The translations under genes and the position numbers were made by a program. From assembly GCA_000798955.1 (NCBI GenBank), contig JTLC01000091.1, positions 25,956 to 63,201 on the forward strand: a stretch of 37,246 nt of DNA. The letters run 5' to 3'. Source of the stretch: Firmicutes bacterium ZOR0006. Lineage in GTDB: Bacteria > Bacillota_I > Bacilli_A > Culicoidibacterales > ZOR0006. Position 1 is the first letter of the stretch, and each line of letters starts with the position of its first letter. Shown here in pieces: positions 25,001-32,626 of this stretch. The notes under the pieces are model-generated. The model had not been told where the DNA came from. It saw only the letters and a list, made by a program, of their open reading frames with translations, and made no database searches.

Positions 25001-25638
25001 TGCACCATTTTCCCAACCGGTGTCGCTAAAAAATCGGTTTGAATCGTATAATTTGCGAGTGCTTGTTGCTCCCATGCCTGCGGATTGACTAATGAATGTT
25101 TAAAATTTGTTATTTGGTAAATCAAACTTTGTACAGCATCATCCCCACGATCATTACTATATGCTTCGATGAATGTCACAAATTCTGAACTATTTTCAGT
25201 ATAAAATTGTTCAAGTGTTGTTTCCATTGCTTCTACTTTTAGTAAAGCTAATTCAAATTCATCACCAATCCGAAACTGTGGGTCCAGATCAATTGCATAA
25301 TAATATTGCCGGAGTAATTGAATACAAAAAGCATGAAATGTTGAAATTTGCGCCTGATTTAATAACTGCAACTGTTGTTGTAGATAGAGTGCTTGTTCGC
25401 CGCGACTCACACTCACTTCGCGCTCGAGTCGATTCCGAATTCGTAGTCGCATTTCTGCTGCCGCTGCGTTAGTAAAAGTCAAAACAATTAACTCATCGAT
25501 TTGACAATGACGCTGTAAAATTTTCTGAATAATGCGCTCAACAAGCACTGCTGTCTTCCCACTTCCAGCAGCTGCAGCAACGAGGATATTCGTCTGCTGT
25601 TGATCAATCGCTTGTTGTTGGGCTAGTGTAAACTTCAT
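22072..25638 (-). CDS. addA: ATP-dependent helicase/nuclease subunit A
   Basis: The 1188-residue protein is the UvrD-like helicase and nuclease subunit of the AddAB complex, which resects double-strand breaks for RecA repair. Walker A is AAAGSGKTAVL (GSGKT 25-29). Further helicase motifs are VLTFTNAAAAEMR, LLVDEYQDTNEVQ, MVGDVKQSIYRFRSADP, LMTIHKSKGLEFPVV and RILYVALTRAKEKL. The C-terminal RecB-type nuclease shows D1117 in GIFDAIYHL and D1130/K1132 in IVDYKTDY. Length is normal. It begins 2 bp after the addB stop with GAGGAATAATC before the ATG, so the two are co-translated. Confidence 0.98.
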   Translation of the reverse strand: MKFTLAQQQAIDQQQTNILVAAAAGSGKTAVLVERIIQKILQRHCQIDELIVLTFTNAAAAEMRLRIRNRLEREVSVSRGEQALYLQQQLQLLNQAQISTFHAFCIQLLRQYYYAIDLDPQFRIGDEFELALLKVEAMETTLEQFYTENSSEFVTFIEAYSNDRGDDAVQSLIYQITNFKHSLVNPQAWEQQALANYTIQTDFLATPVGKMVQSRLTKQFEQWEQILVKALAEQDLTEKNAEKVQRIVETYRAAFANHAQVLKKGNWQQFSDGLCKIEVDRWPPKAAPLIKQSLDTLKKQWESIQTKYHVSAKTLSEQFGDIQQQVQQLFLLSEAYEDNFSRLKRQRNIVDFSDLERKTLILLQQESTIASEYQQRIQELLVDEYQDTNEVQETIVRFCSRGNNIFMVGDVKQSIYRFRSADPTLFQQKYQLYASDQQAGVRIDLNQNFRSREQVIDFINFVFEQIMDREFAEIAYDEQAKLYAGAAYPEHEHMQVELDCLALPDGEDKIENQAQYLVQRIQKLIASETLITTAAGSRPIRYADIAMLFRSRSDLFERVSELLKESQIPYVAQEQGGYFDASEIRNLLAILRIIDNPYDDIEYASWLRSPIIGLDENELLTVRLRAEGKSFCEAVQQFTEQDGDLILSQKLQQAKIYEQRWRIMAKQRSLVEWIERVLLETGYYDFVGGLPNGIHRQANIDALIDKARTYETIGFRGLFKFNRFIVAMQKQNQDFTNSRSIAEQENVVQLMTIHKSKGLEFPVVIVAELEKQFNERDLHQTLVLDKEHGASLRYVNIERNYSVNSLMHVYIGEAIGQAQLAEELRILYVALTRAKEKLILVAQGKEREKLLERGSVVLSQGQQLLSQEVRQSAKSYFDWIWQAVIRHQSLSPFQSQFPVAPTLITQAPLALQVNYYEESFSQTIESRRDTAHFAEAIQQARLLDGELVPLVEKSLSFSYPNPEATRHYAQVSISDLKRFAQVQAQQEATTYSLQPGRGHSPMSAVLPLPNFMAESKQEHALQRGNAYHAAMQYLPQTVATEQDIQTYLATEKRLTIHQAFLESDWLVQFLRTKLGKQFQQAEFIQRELPFTMFQQTTDVYPNWEEPDQAVILRGIFDAIYHLETEIIIVDYKTDYVGQFDQQTQVQLRERYQLQMTTYLAAARKIFADSGKTIRGELYFFQAQQSLQF

Positions 25639-25640
25639 GA

Positions 25641-28600
25641 TTATTCCTCCTCGCTCATACTCGCTAAAACGTCACGCTTATGTTGTGTCGTTGCATAACA
25701 TCCAGGGTTTTCAGGTAACTGCTGATCAAACTGACACAATGAACGATATGGGCAATAGCCACATGGGAGTTGTTTAATTCCTTTTGGTTCAATTGGTACT
25801 TCACCAGCAACAATTTTCTCCGCACTCTCAATCAATTTTTCATTAGTAAATGTTGTTAGACTGACAAGCTCTTTTTTCGATAACACGGTGCTATTTTGAT
25901 AAAAACCAGATTTCCCTTTGCGAATTCCTCTTATGTATGCTGTTTTCCCATTTACAATAAAGGTATCGTCCATCTGAGCAATGATTGTCTCATCCGCTAA
26001 AGCATAGCCCATCAATTGTTGTTGTGGTGTTCCTGTTTGCAAACTGACTTCATTTTGTTCAATTCTGACTTTTTTATTTTGAATTGTAAAATAGAACATT
26101 CCTGCTGCTTGGGCTTCCGGTAAAATATCGTGTGTTGCAACATCTAAATACATCGGCATCTGTAGTGAGAGACCATGATAAATTTCATCAAAATCAATAC
26201 TTTTATCTGTTGATTTATAGTCAATAATACGTACATATGTGCCCGTAGCAGTTTCAAGTGTATCAATGCGATCAATTTTCCCTCGTAAACTTAACGTGTA
26301 ATCCGGAGCAATTGGATATTGCCTTGCCGCATAGGCACTTTGTTTCTGCCCAAAGCTCACCTCAGCAAATCGTAATTGAAACTGTGAATGCTGATCAATT
26401 TGCACAAGGCGTTCAATACTTACAATCACATTTTGTTGGAGTTTGTGTAACAGATAACGACTTCTTGCCGTTTCATAAAAAGCATTATACGTTAAATATG
26501 GTTCGAGTTGCTGTATTGCCTGATGCGTTAATGCAATGATTTCATCTCGTGTTAGATCAGCAAATCGCTGCTTGTTGGCAAATAAATGTAAGGATATTAA
26601 CTCTAAACAATGATGGTATAAATTACCAATTTGTAAAAAAGCAATTTCATAATCATTTGGTTGTTCTAAGTGCAACATATACTGTGCATAAAATCGATAT
26701 GGACACCGATTATACGTTTCAATTCGGGTTGCTGTTCCACTAATTTTTTTCTCAAAGCACTGATCCAGTAATTTTTTTTCAACCGTGACAGCAGAATTTC
26801 GATAATTAAGTGAACGTTGCACAAAGTAGGACTGTTCATGATGTTGCATGAGCCAATTATATGTCGCTTGCCACTGTTCAGCTAACTGTTCACCTTGTAG
26901 CGCCTGTTGTAAATGATGGTGTAAATACCGATAACTTGCCTGCGCTGTCAGTGCATATGGTTGTAAAATTTGGCCTAATTCTTGCGGATAAAGTTGTGGC
27001 GTTATCGCAAATTGTTCGCAAATTTGTTGGAGAATTCGGGCCGGATACATCTCACTTTCACCATTTTCACCATCTGCTAACACATAACTCAAAGTAATGC
27101 TCTGGCGTGCACTTGTTGCCACCATATAGAAATTCAGTGCTTGCGATGCAATTGATTCCGACACATTTGGTGCTAATTGGATTGCGGCATCTTTAAAGTA
27201 TTGCCGATCCTGTTCAGTTAATAGGCCCACAGCCGGTGCTGTAAAAGGAACAACACCCTCATTAATTCCTAAAATAAAGGCATGTTCGATTCCCATCCCT
27301 TGATGATTTTTTGCCATCTGAAAGCGAGCACGTTCAAAATCACCAACTAGCACTTGATCTAGTGCCGGTGGTGCAATCTGAAATTGAAGTTGTTCCAATC
27401 CTGTTTCAAGAATTGTAACATAATCTGCTAGGCTTACTTCTTGGCTACCAGCAACTGTGACTAATTCTTCAAATACTTGGATAAGTTGTTGCCAAACTTG
27501 TTGATTTTGTTTTGCTTGGATGACATCACCACGTTGTTCAGCATCCGTGATTTGTTGTGTAAGTTGCTTTGGTACATCGAGTCCTGTGACTAGAAAGTCA
27601 AAGATAGCTTGACTATATTCAGCAACTGTTTTAGCTTTTTTGAATGCTTGCTCCAACTGGTGTAACGGCTCCGTAATCTGTGTTTTCATTGCTCGTAACC
27701 ATGCTGTCATTTCTACTTCAGCTTTTGTCAGTGGCCGTTGGAGATGTTCAATCGTTTCAAATTCGCGATACTCCCATTCAACTTGATCAATCCAGTGCTT
27801 GCGGCCGAATTTCCCACGCTTCAAACAGTAGCGTTCAAAAACAGCTAGTTCTTGACTATAGACGGATTCATCTTGTTGTTCCCAATTAAAAAATCCAGCT
27901 TTTAATGTCCGAAACAACTCTTCATATTGCCAATTGTTCTTAATTGTTCCCAAGCTTCCTATTATTGTTTCTAACACGGGATGAAAATGCATTGATGTTT
28001 TTTCATCCAAGAAAAACGGAATATCATATAACGGAAAAATACGTTTTATCAAATGAAAATAGGCATCTTTTTGGGACACATACACAGCAATTTCATGGTA
28101 TTGACTTCCTTGCAAAATACGCTGCCGTACTTTTTGGGCAAGTGCTTCAACTTCACGAAGTCGATTCATCGCGCCAATGACCTGAATTTCATCATGATGA
28201 ACACGGTGTGGCATCGCTACACTGTCTGGTGCCGCCAACCACTTCTCAAGATACTGCAAACTCATTTTTTGGCTTCGCATAAAGTCAGTAGGATTGAGCC
28301 AAACTTCTTCGACTTCTGCTTGAGCAAAAGCTTGGGTCGTAAATTGGCGAAATTGCCAATATGTTCTCCCACTAATAAAAAAAGTTTGACTCTGCTCATA
28401 TTCAGAGCTCTGGTATGGACGATCAACAGTCAATACGAGTGTTGTCTGTTTGACAATGACACTCAATGCTTGTAAAAAGTTTTGTTCAAGTTTATTAAAA
28501 CTATGAAAGCCATCAATCACAATTGTTGCTTGTGACAATCCAAGTTCGGTCACCAATTTTTGATCTGATAACAGTTCTGTTGCCATTGCCAGTTGCTGTG

Positions 28601-29144
28601 CTGGTGTCCAAAGTCCTTGTTCAGCAATTTTTTGTGCAACTTCTTGTTGAATTAACGCTAAATCTGCCAACTTATTTTGAAAAGCAACGTTATCACTTTG
28701 ATCACTTACTTGTTGATACGCTTCTGTATGAATTTGCCAGTTTTGAAATTCATGTAAACTTTCTCGGACATAATTCGCAAAGCCAGGTTGCTTCACAACA
28801 CTCTGGTACACTTTTAATTGTTTCTGTTGTTCTAAAAGCACTTGTCGGATAATCATTTGCAACCCTAAATCACTAATTGGCTGCATATTTGCTGCCTGTT
28901 GCTGCTGCCATGCTGTGAGAATCAGACTGACAATGTTTTTAAAACTATAGCTGAAAATATTACTCGCAATTTGATTAGGAAAGCGGCGTAATAATTGCCA
29001 CTCTGCTTGAAAACTCATTTGATCAGGTACAAGATAAAAAAATTGTTCTTTTCCCAAGCTTTGTTGTGCTTGCTTGACAAACTGTTGCATCACATATTCG
29101 CTTTTACCGACACCACTCCGACCAATTACATATTGAAAACGCAT
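25641..29144 (-). CDS. addB: ATP-dependent helicase/nuclease subunit B
   Basis: The 1167-residue protein is the second subunit of AddAB, recognising Chi and cutting the other strand. It keeps Walker A GRSGVGKS (residues 8-15) and the nuclease block RGKIDRIDTL then VRIIDYKSTD. The Fe-S cysteines are visible: one in YNRCPYRFYAQYM and three at C1128, C1131 and C1137 (LPCGYCPYRSLCQF). This is the Bacillus AddB type. It has many glutamines. The start has only a weak ribosome site (GGGGGCTG). It lies 21 bp after the VTT-domain gene and 2 bp before addA. Confidence 0.97.
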   Translation of the reverse strand: MRFQYVIGRSGVGKSEYVMQQFVKQAQQSLGKEQFFYLVPDQMSFQAEWQLLRRFPNQIASNIFSYSFKNIVSLILTAWQQQQAANMQPISDLGLQMIIRQVLLEQQKQLKVYQSVVKQPGFANYVRESLHEFQNWQIHTEAYQQVSDQSDNVAFQNKLADLALIQQEVAQKIAEQGLWTPAQQLAMATELLSDQKLVTELGLSQATIVIDGFHSFNKLEQNFLQALSVIVKQTTLVLTVDRPYQSSEYEQSQTFFISGRTYWQFRQFTTQAFAQAEVEEVWLNPTDFMRSQKMSLQYLEKWLAAPDSVAMPHRVHHDEIQVIGAMNRLREVEALAQKVRQRILQGSQYHEIAVYVSQKDAYFHLIKRIFPLYDIPFFLDEKTSMHFHPVLETIIGSLGTIKNNWQYEELFRTLKAGFFNWEQQDESVYSQELAVFERYCLKRGKFGRKHWIDQVEWEYREFETIEHLQRPLTKAEVEMTAWLRAMKTQITEPLHQLEQAFKKAKTVAEYSQAIFDFLVTGLDVPKQLTQQITDAEQRGDVIQAKQNQQVWQQLIQVFEELVTVAGSQEVSLADYVTILETGLEQLQFQIAPPALDQVLVGDFERARFQMAKNHQGMGIEHAFILGINEGVVPFTAPAVGLLTEQDRQYFKDAAIQLAPNVSESIASQALNFYMVATSARQSITLSYVLADGENGESEMYPARILQQICEQFAITPQLYPQELGQILQPYALTAQASYRYLHHHLQQALQGEQLAEQWQATYNWLMQHHEQSYFVQRSLNYRNSAVTVEKKLLDQCFEKKISGTATRIETYNRCPYRFYAQYMLHLEQPNDYEIAFLQIGNLYHHCLELISLHLFANKQRFADLTRDEIIALTHQAIQQLEPYLTYNAFYETARSRYLLHKLQQNVIVSIERLVQIDQHSQFQLRFAEVSFGQKQSAYAARQYPIAPDYTLSLRGKIDRIDTLETATGTYVRIIDYKSTDKSIDFDEIYHGLSLQMPMYLDVATHDILPEAQAAGMFYFTIQNKKVRIEQNEVSLQTGTPQQQLMGYALADETIIAQMDDTFIVNGKTAYIRGIRKGKSGFYQNSTVLSKKELVSLTTFTNEKLIESAEKIVAGEVPIEPKGIKQLPCGYCPYRSLCQFDQQLPENPGCYATTQHKRDVLASMSEEE

Positions 29145-29165
29145 TTTTCAGCCCCCGTTTCTTGA

Positions 29166-29789
29166 TTAGTTCTGCTTTTGATCCCAATAACTTTGAATTT
29201 TTTTGACAATAAATGTTGTACCAAAAATAACAACCAGCGCACCGACCAAGATAAACGGGTTGTCAAACATTTTCATGATCCCAGTACCCAAAAACGTGGC
29301 CATCAAAATCATAATTGCCTCACCACAGACAAGACCAAGAAAATACGTTTTATGATCAATATTTGATAATCCAGCAGCAATCGTCACTGGCACTGGAGAT
29401 ACGATTAAAATCAATGGACCATACAACATCGTGACGTAGGTAAATCCGCGCGCCTCAACTTTTTCCATGATTTCTCGAATTGATTCACTCATCTTAAATC
29501 GATTAATGAGTTTCCACAAATATTTTCCGACACTATAGCGAAATAAAATAAAAAACGAATATGTTCCTAGTACAATCCCTATGAGTGAAACAAGAAAGCC
29601 AATCAGTGGGCCAAAAACAACTGTATTCATTGCAACAATAATCATTGTTGGAATAAAAAAGAGATATACTTGTACAAATGAAATTCCAATGCCAATCAGT
29701 GGTACTAGTAATGGATATTGATGGTTAAATTGTGTTAAAAATGTTTGAAATTGCTCGAAGAATATTTGTAATTGATCAATGATATCCAT
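29166..29789 (-). CDS. VTT-domain (TVP38/TMEM64, DedA-like) membrane protein
   Basis: The 207-residue protein has the VTT/SNARE-associated layout: PLLVPLIGIGISFVQVYLFFIPTMIIVAMNTVVFG (shown in family form), the F-x-G motif VFGPLIGFLVSLIGIVLG, a cytoplasmic helix with KMSESIREIMEKVEARGFTY, then RLxP-like YGPLILIVSPVPVTIAAGLSNI and two more helices. Family members include lipid scramblases and undecaprenyl-phosphate translocases; the role here is not known. AAAGAAAGGTGG precedes the ATG. It is the first gene of the addBA transcript. Confidence 0.85.
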   Translation of the reverse strand: MDIIDQLQIFFEQFQTFLTQFNHQYPLLVPLIGIGISFVQVYLFFIPTMIIVAMNTVVFGPLIGFLVSLIGIVLGTYSFFILFRYSVGKYLWKLINRFKMSESIREIMEKVEARGFTYVTMLYGPLILIVSPVPVTIAAGLSNIDHKTYFLGLVCGEAIMILMATFLGTGIMKMFDNPFILVGALVVIFGTTFIVKKIQSYWDQKQN

Positions 29790-29825
29790 CTCACGACCAC
29801 CTTTCTTTTTTTTTATATCTTTCTT

Positions 29826-29846
29826 AGTATATCAGGTATTTCCTGA
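29826..29846 (-). promoter_or_regulatory. -10 element and adjoining palindrome of the vtt-addBA unit
   Basis: TATACT lies about 40 bp before the VTT gene ATG. Directly upstream of it is a perfect inverted repeat TCAGG-AAATA-CCTGA, in the place of a promoter spacer, so a bound protein would block the promoter. No clear -35 is seen. Confidence 0.4.
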
Positions 29847-29877
29847 CTTTTCTGTAAAATTAAGTTGATAACAGTGA

Positions 29878-29918
29878 AAAAAAGCGTAACTCCCGAAAAT
29901 CGGAAAGTTACGCTTTTT
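29878..29918 (-). terminator. Terminator of msmK
   Basis: AAAAAGCGTAACTT / AGTTACGCTTTTTTT with an inner CCGA/TCGG stem lies directly after the msmK stop on the minus strand. Confidence 0.92.
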
Positions 29919-29921
29919 AAA

Positions 29922-31019
29922 TTAACGAATACGTAATTCAGTTTCTTTATCAAAGAAGTGTGCTTTGTTCATGTCAAATGCTAATGTTACTTCTTTCCCC
30001 ATCTCCATTGTTTCACGAGCTGGAACAACAGCAGTAATTGAAGCTTCTCCTAACATTGTATGGATAATATAATCAGGTCCAAGTAATTCCGCAACATTGA
30101 TTGTTGATTTAAATGTTGCATCAGCGAATGTTTCTAAGAATAATGGTTCCCCACCAATTCCCTCAGGACGAATTCCTAAAACAACATCTTTTCCTTCATA
30201 ACCACCTTTTTCTAAGGCAGCATATTTTCCACCAGGAATCCCAAATTCTTTACCAGCAACAACAAATTTTCCATTTTTGATTGTTCCATTGATAAAGTTC
30301 ATTGTTGGTGACCCGATGAATCCGGCAACGAATAAATTTTCTGGCATATCATAGATTTCTTTTGGTGTATCAATTTGTTGAACAACACCGTCTTTCATAA
30401 CAACGATACGATCTGCCATTGTCATCGCTTCTGTTTGATCATGCGTTACATAAATAGTTGTTGCACCAACATTTTTATGTAATTTAATGATTTCAGCACG
30501 CATGTGTCCACGTAATTTTGCATCTAAGTTTGATAATGGCTCATCCATTAAGAATACTTTTGGATGACGAACAACTGCACGTCCTAAAGCAACACGCTGA
30601 CGTTGTCCACCTGATAATGCTTTTGGTTTACGATCTAATAAGTGATCTAAACCTAACATTTTCGCCGCATCTGTTACCTTTTTATCGATTTCAGCTTTAT
30701 CGACTTTACGTAATTTTAAACCGAATGCCATATTATCATATACACTCATGTGCGGATATAAAGCATATGATTGGAATACCATCGCGATGTCACGATCTTT
30801 TGGTTGCACATCATTGACTAAACGCTCATCGATATAAAATTCACCTTTTGAAATGTCTTCTAATCCTGCAATCATTCGCAATGTTGTTGATTTCCCACAT
30901 CCTGAAGGTCCAACGAACACGATAAATTCTCCATGTTCAATATCAATATTAAAATCTTTCACGGCTTCGAACCCGTTATCATAAATTTTGAAAATGTTCT
31001 TAAGTTGCATTGTTGCCAT
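29922..31019 (-). CDS. msmK: Sugar ABC transporter ATPase (MsmK/UgpC type)
   Basis: The 365-residue protein is a carbohydrate-importer ATPase of the MsmK/MalK/UgpC group. It has Walker A GPSGCGKST (37-45), Q-loop VFQSYALYPHMSVYDN, signature LSGGQRQRVALGRA, Walker B VFLMDEPLSNLDAKLR, the H-loop VTHDQTEAMTMAD, and the C-terminal TOBE regulatory domain (from ~240: GSPTMNFINGTI). In Gram-positive bacteria such ATPases are often shared by several sugar importers, and this one stands alone, without binding protein or permeases. A cre site and a palindrome precede it. Confidence 0.93.
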   Translation of the reverse strand: MATMQLKNIFKIYDNGFEAVKDFNIDIEHGEFIVFVGPSGCGKSTTLRMIAGLEDISKGEFYIDERLVNDVQPKDRDIAMVFQSYALYPHMSVYDNMAFGLKLRKVDKAEIDKKVTDAAKMLGLDHLLDRKPKALSGGQRQRVALGRAVVRHPKVFLMDEPLSNLDAKLRGHMRAEIIKLHKNVGATTIYVTHDQTEAMTMADRIVVMKDGVVQQIDTPKEIYDMPENLFVAGFIGSPTMNFINGTIKNGKFVVAGKEFGIPGGKYAALEKGGYEGKDVVLGIRPEGIGGEPLFLETFADATFKSTINVAELLGPDYIIHTMLGEASITAVVPARETMEMGKEVTLAFDMNKAHFFDKETELRIR

Positions 31020-31085
31020 AAGTAGATACCCCTTTTATCTTTTCTTTTTCGTATATTTCAGCTTTATTGCTTGCTGACACTTTTG

Positions 31086-31129
31086 ATTATACGTTCAAGG
31101 AAAGCGTTTGCATATGTGCAAGTTGCACA
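31086..31129 (-). promoter_or_regulatory. msmK promoter region with cre site and palindromic operator
   Basis: A perfect TATAAT (31086-31091) lies about 65 bp before the ATG. Just upstream, TGCAAACGCTTTCC (31099-31112) matches the CcpA cre consensus at nearly every position and covers the -35 area. Next to it is the perfect 15-bp palindrome TGTGCAAGTTGCACA (31115-31129). This arrangement suggests catabolite repression plus a second, specific regulator. Confidence 0.7.
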
Positions 31130-31173
31130 ATTATCGAAAAAATTTGTGCTTTTCTCATCTTTTTCTTCTAATT

Positions 31174-31218
31174 ATAAAAAATGACAACATTTACGGCGCG
31201 CGCTTCATGCTGTCATTT
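31174..31218 (-). terminator. Terminator of the rhodanese pair
   Basis: AAATGACAGCAT / ATGTTGTCATTTTTT is a long hairpin with a GC-rich loop (GCGCGCGCC) on the minus strand, 13 bp after the second rhodanese stop. Confidence 0.82.
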
Positions 31219-31230
31219 CCAAAGTATTCG

Positions 31231-31521
31231 TTATTCTAGTTCACCTGTCCAGGCCATTGTACCACCGAGCACATCAGTCACTCGATAGCCTTGTAACATT
31301 AATTGCTCAACAACTAACGCACTCCTCCCACCAGCTTGGCAGACAATATAATATTCCGTATCCTTATTCAATAAATTACTTGCTTGTTGGATTGCAATAC
31401 CGACAGGGATATTTTTTGCAGTCGGAATATGACCAAAGGCATATTCATTTGGTTCACGAACATCGATTAATTCGACCGTTCCAATCAGTTGAGTAAGTTG
31501 TGCCATCGTTATTTGCTTCAT
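31231..31521 (-). CDS. Single-domain rhodanese
   Basis: The 96-residue protein is a stand-alone rhodanese (sulfurtransferase). It has LIDVREPNEYAFGHIPTAKNIPVG near the N-terminus and the active-site loop around C61 in YIVCQAGGRSA, then the conserved LGGTMAWTGE tail. Such proteins carry persulfide sulfur on the active cysteine in the cytoplasm. It lies 30 bp after a membrane-anchored rhodanese on the same strand; the pair follows a CsoR/CstR-like palindrome. GGAGAACAATT precedes the ATG. Confidence 0.92.
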   Translation of the reverse strand: MKQITMAQLTQLIGTVELIDVREPNEYAFGHIPTAKNIPVGIAIQQASNLLNKDTEYYIVCQAGGRSALVVEQLMLQGYRVTDVLGGTMAWTGELE

Positions 31522-31551
31522 AATTGTTCTCCTTTATCTTTGCTTACTTAG

Positions 31552-31917
31552 TTAGTGAAAATTTTTTGGTGCAGCATGGATGCCACCTTTTAAATTCACC
31601 ACTTGATACTCGTGCTTTTGTAAAAATTTTGCAGCTTGTGCTGAACGCATACCACTGGCACACATCACGACAATTGGGCGTGTTTGATCAAGCGTTGCTA
31701 ACTGTGTTGCCAAGGTATCCAAGGGAATATTTCTGAACTTTGCTAAATGTCCACTTGTAAATTCTTGCTTCGTTCGTACATCAATTCTTTGATAATTTTG
31801 ATATGTTTCATCCACCATCAATTGTTCAAAGCTAATTGCGGCTATTGATTGCTGACGTTTGATTTGCCAAAAAACAAGACCAATGATAATAATTGTTAAT
31901 CCAATTAAAAGTTCCAT
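31552..31917 (-). CDS. Membrane-anchored rhodanese
   Basis: The 121-residue protein starts with one transmembrane helix (LLIGLTIIIIGLVFW) followed by KRQQ, so the rhodanese domain should face the cytoplasm. The domain has RIDVRTKQEFTSGHLAKFRNIP and the active loop around C86 in VVMCASGMRSAQA, then LKGGIHA. It is similar to YrkF/YqhL-type anchored rhodaneses. AAGGAG precedes the ATG. It is the first gene of the rhodanese pair, behind a palindrome typical of persulfide or copper repressors. Confidence 0.92.
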   Translation of the reverse strand: MELLIGLTIIIIGLVFWQIKRQQSIAAISFEQLMVDETYQNYQRIDVRTKQEFTSGHLAKFRNIPLDTLATQLATLDQTRPIVVMCASGMRSAQAAKFLQKHEYQVVNLKGGIHAAPKNFH

Positions 31918-31931
31918 CTATTCCAACTCCT

Positions 31932-31949
31932 TATACCCTATAGGGTATA
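31932..31949. promoter_or_regulatory. CsoR/CstR-like operator palindrome
   Basis: TATACCCTATAGGGTATA is a perfect 18-bp palindrome 15-32 bp before the ATG of the first rhodanese, overlapping the likely -10 region. Half-sites of the ATACCC/GGGTAT type are known for DUF156 repressors of the CsoR/CstR family, and CstR controls rhodaneses in staphylococci and enterococci. No such repressor gene is in this window. Confidence 0.6.
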
Positions 31950-31982
31950 TTGTTTTTGGTTTTTCCGCAAGAGTTTTTCATA

Positions 31983-32007
31983 AAAAAAATGCTAAATAGC
32001 ATTTTTT
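31983..32007 (-). terminator. Terminator after the PucR-type gene
   Basis: AAAAAATGCTA / TAGCATTTTTTTT overlaps the stop codon of the PucR-type gene on the minus strand. Confidence 0.85.
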
Positions 32008-32605
32008 AATGTGTTAAGTTGATGGTAGCATATAGCATCATTGCCCCATAGAACGTGCGAACATCAACACCAGTTACCTGTAAGAGTTTTTCAATTCGAT
32101 AATTTAACGTATTTCGATGGACGTATAAATGTTTAGCAGCTTTTGATAAATTTAAGTTCGTTGCGCAAATTGCTCGAATCGTTTCTCGATGTTCCGGTGT
32201 TAACTGCTTTCGCAGTGGTTGCAATAAATGACTAATCGCCTCACTATTGATCATCAGCCCCATACTATCTACAATAACTTGTTCGAAATGAAGGATGGCC
32301 TGGTGATTTCCTTGCGCAATTTGGATGATTTGTTGTTGTCGCTCCCAACTTGAAACCTCAAATTCTGGTTTACCAACAATAATACTCATTGCCGTCATAA
32401 AATCTTGCTCTAACATCGAGGCAATCGCTCGCCAATCTGCTTGTTCATTGGGATAACCTAATGTTACCACTTCTAAACATGCTGTCGTTGTCGTCATATG
32501 ATGCAGTTGTATTGCATGAGCCTCAAGATAAGAAGCAACAACCTCTAGACATGTTTCCCATTCAATTGGATGCTTACTAATTAAAAATATCGGTTGAAAA
32601 AACAT
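32006..32605 (-). CDS. PucR/CdaR-type helix-turn-helix protein
   Basis: The 199-residue protein ends with the PucR-type HTH domain (PF13556 type): IRAICATNLNLSKAAKHLYVHRNTLNYRIEKLLQVTGVDVR (given in family form), residues about 140-185. The N-terminal part (residues 1-130) has no sensory domain I recognise; it resembles the middle region of CdaR-like regulators in size only. Such proteins regulate carbohydrate, purine or amino-acid catabolism genes. It lies 21 bp after the amylase gene on the same strand, so it may be co-expressed with it and could be its regulator. Confidence 0.75.
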   Translation of the reverse strand: MFFQPIFLISKHPIEWETCLEVVASYLEAHAIQLHHMTTTTACLEVVTLGYPNEQADWRAIASMLEQDFMTAMSIIVGKPEFEVSSWERQQQIIQIAQGNHQAILHFEQVIVDSMGLMINSEAISHLLQPLRKQLTPEHRETIRAICATNLNLSKAAKHLYVHRNTLNYRIEKLLQVTGVDVRTFYGAMMLYATINLTH

Positions 32606-32626
32606 CGCTTATCACCACTTTCAAAA

